Assembly (NCBI GenBank): GCA_016705065.1
Contig: JADIYY010000001.1
Coordinates: 496,001-560,000, forward strand
Reading direction: 5' to 3'
From: Candidatus Aalborgiella aggregata
Lineage (GTDB): Bacteria; Pseudomonadota; Gammaproteobacteria; Burkholderiales; Burkholderiaceae_C
DNA length: 64,000 nucleotides
Made by a program: the position numbers and the translations under genes. A model generated the notes under the pieces. The model saw nothing but the letters and a program-made list of their open reading frames with translations. It was not told the DNA's origin and ran no database searches. How positions within the stretch are numbered: position 1 is the first letter of the stretch; every line of letters starts with the position of its first letter. Below, in pieces: positions 63,272 to 64,000 of this stretch.

Positions 63272-64000
63272 ATGCAGCTCGACTACCAAGTCCCAACGCC
63301 ATTAGAGTATTTCAAATTGCTGGTCAATTCGGACGAGCAATCTGACAATCAGTTTCCTTTGCTGGAAGCGGCTACTGCGCTGGCGCAAGATGAATATCCG
63401 GACTTGGATGTACAAGCGGTTTTAGACGATGTTGATAAGCTGCTGGCGCGTGTGAAACGACGCATCCCTGCTGATAGTTCTGCGTTGCAGCGATTGCGCA
63501 TCTTGAGCCAATTCTTCTTTCGCGACTTAGGGTTTGGCGGCAACGTGAATCATTTTTACGATGCCGAAAACAGTTTCATCAACTCTGTATTGCGCACGCG
63601 CCGCGGCATACCAATTTCGTTAGCCGTGCTTTGGTTGGAATTGGCGCAGGGTTTGAAGTTGGATGCATACGGCGTCGCATTTCCAGGACACTTCATGCTG
63701 AAGGTGAGTCTGCCCAACGGACAAGTCGTTATCGATCCGTTCACAGGTCAGTCGCTGAGTCGTGAAGATTTGAGTGAACGTTTGCAGCCCTTTCAAAAAG
63801 AGCAAAATGCCGCGCAGAAAATGCAAGAACTGGATGATCAACTTGATTCATCAACGACAGATCAAGACATTCCATTGGGTTTGTATTTGCAAGCGGCGAA
63901 ACCGCGCGACATAATTGTGCGCATGTTGCACAACTTAAAAGAAATTTACCGCAGCCAGGAAGATTGGCAACGCATGATTCAGGTGCAAGATCGATTGATT
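63272..64000 (+). CDS. SirB1/transglutaminase-like family protein (partial, cut by window edge)
   Basis: The frame is open from the ATG at 63272 to the window end and gives 243 residues. The order is an N-terminal helical region (PLEYFKLLVNSDEQSD), then NHFYDAENSFINSVLRTRRG and IPISLAVLWLELAQG, and FPGHFMLKVSLPNGQVVIDP. This is the SirB1-like, transglutaminase-type domain; the His in PGHFML and Asp in VIDPF match the family. A TPR-like stretch (LKEIYRSQEDWQRMIQ) starts at the window end. Family function is not firmly known. It begins 14 bases after gcvP. Confidence 0.88.
   Translation, partial: MQLDYQVPTPLEYFKLLVNSDEQSDNQFPLLEAATALAQDEYPDLDVQAVLDDVDKLLARVKRRIPADSSALQRLRILSQFFFRDLGFGGNVNHFYDAENSFINSVLRTRRGIPISLAVLWLELAQGLKLDAYGVAFPGHFMLKVSLPNGQVVIDPFTGQSLSREDLSERLQPFQKEQNAAQKMQELDDQLDSSTTDQDIPLGLYLQAAKPRDIIVRMLHNLKEIYRSQEDWQRMIQVQDRLI

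Noticed and set aside
1..64000. CRISPR arrays, insertion sequences or prophage
   Set aside because: No regularly spaced repeats, transposase genes or phage structural genes were found in the window.

Overview
The window is about 64 kb of chromosome from a Gram-negative betaproteobacterium, most likely order Burkholderiales and probably Comamonadaceae. I base this on the gene order rpsB-tsf-pyrH-frr-uppS-cdsA-dxr-rseP-bamA-skp-lpxD-fabZ-lpxA-lpxB-rnhB, a Bug-type tripartite tricarboxylate receptor, a phasin with PhaR-like operators, and moderate GC content. No rRNA, tRNA, CRISPR array, insertion sequence or prophage was seen.

Layout. 1-1.9 kb: four tandem paralogous secreted proteins or lipoproteins, the first cut by the window edge. 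2-5.6 kb: a leftward group yajQ / retropepsin-like protease / rep helicase / small hypothetical. 5.7-13 kb: small conserved proteins (DUF1272, DUF924), a class II aldolase-like protein, a frameshifted yjdM, an RhlE-type helicase, a Bug receptor, ispF, a quinone oxidoreductase and msrA. 13-17 kb: a FixLJ-like two-component system followed by an exported HbpS/GlcG-family protein and an ankyrin protein. 17-20 kb: metY, yciA, trxC. 20-23 kb: an accessory patch with a toxin-antitoxin pair, a DUF4160/DUF2442 pair and an unrecognised membrane protein. 23-35.7 kb: uvrB, polyester and acyl-CoA genes, a transporter, a hydroxyacid dehydrogenase, dusA, and a hydrolase / acyl-ligase fusion broken by a one-base frameshift. 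35.8-41.7 kb: purL, an M29-like peptidase and a VIT transporter. 42-57.6 kb: the translation, isoprenoid, phospholipid, outer-membrane and lipid A supercluster. 57.6-64 kb: rlmB, then a tandem glycine riboswitch driving gcvT-gcvH-gcvP, and a partial SirB1-family gene.

The most striking feature is a family of roughly 57-73 bp AT-rich elements, each with two small hairpins (arms TGCTAT/ATAGCA and TAGGC/GCCTA). I count fifteen copies. Nine lie between genes. A tenth covers the end of the quinone oxidoreductase gene and supplies its stop codon. Five lie inside open reading frames without breaking them: purL (twice), lpxB, a SpoU-family methyltransferase gene and gcvT. Three of the five coding copies are read in the same frame and give the same short peptide pattern. 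This resembles the Rickettsia palindromic elements in behaviour. A second, GC-rich repeat-like insert also sits in frame in purL. Two genes (yjdM and the hydrolase-ligase fusion) carry single-base frameshifts in homopolymer runs, which may be sequencing errors or real lesions.
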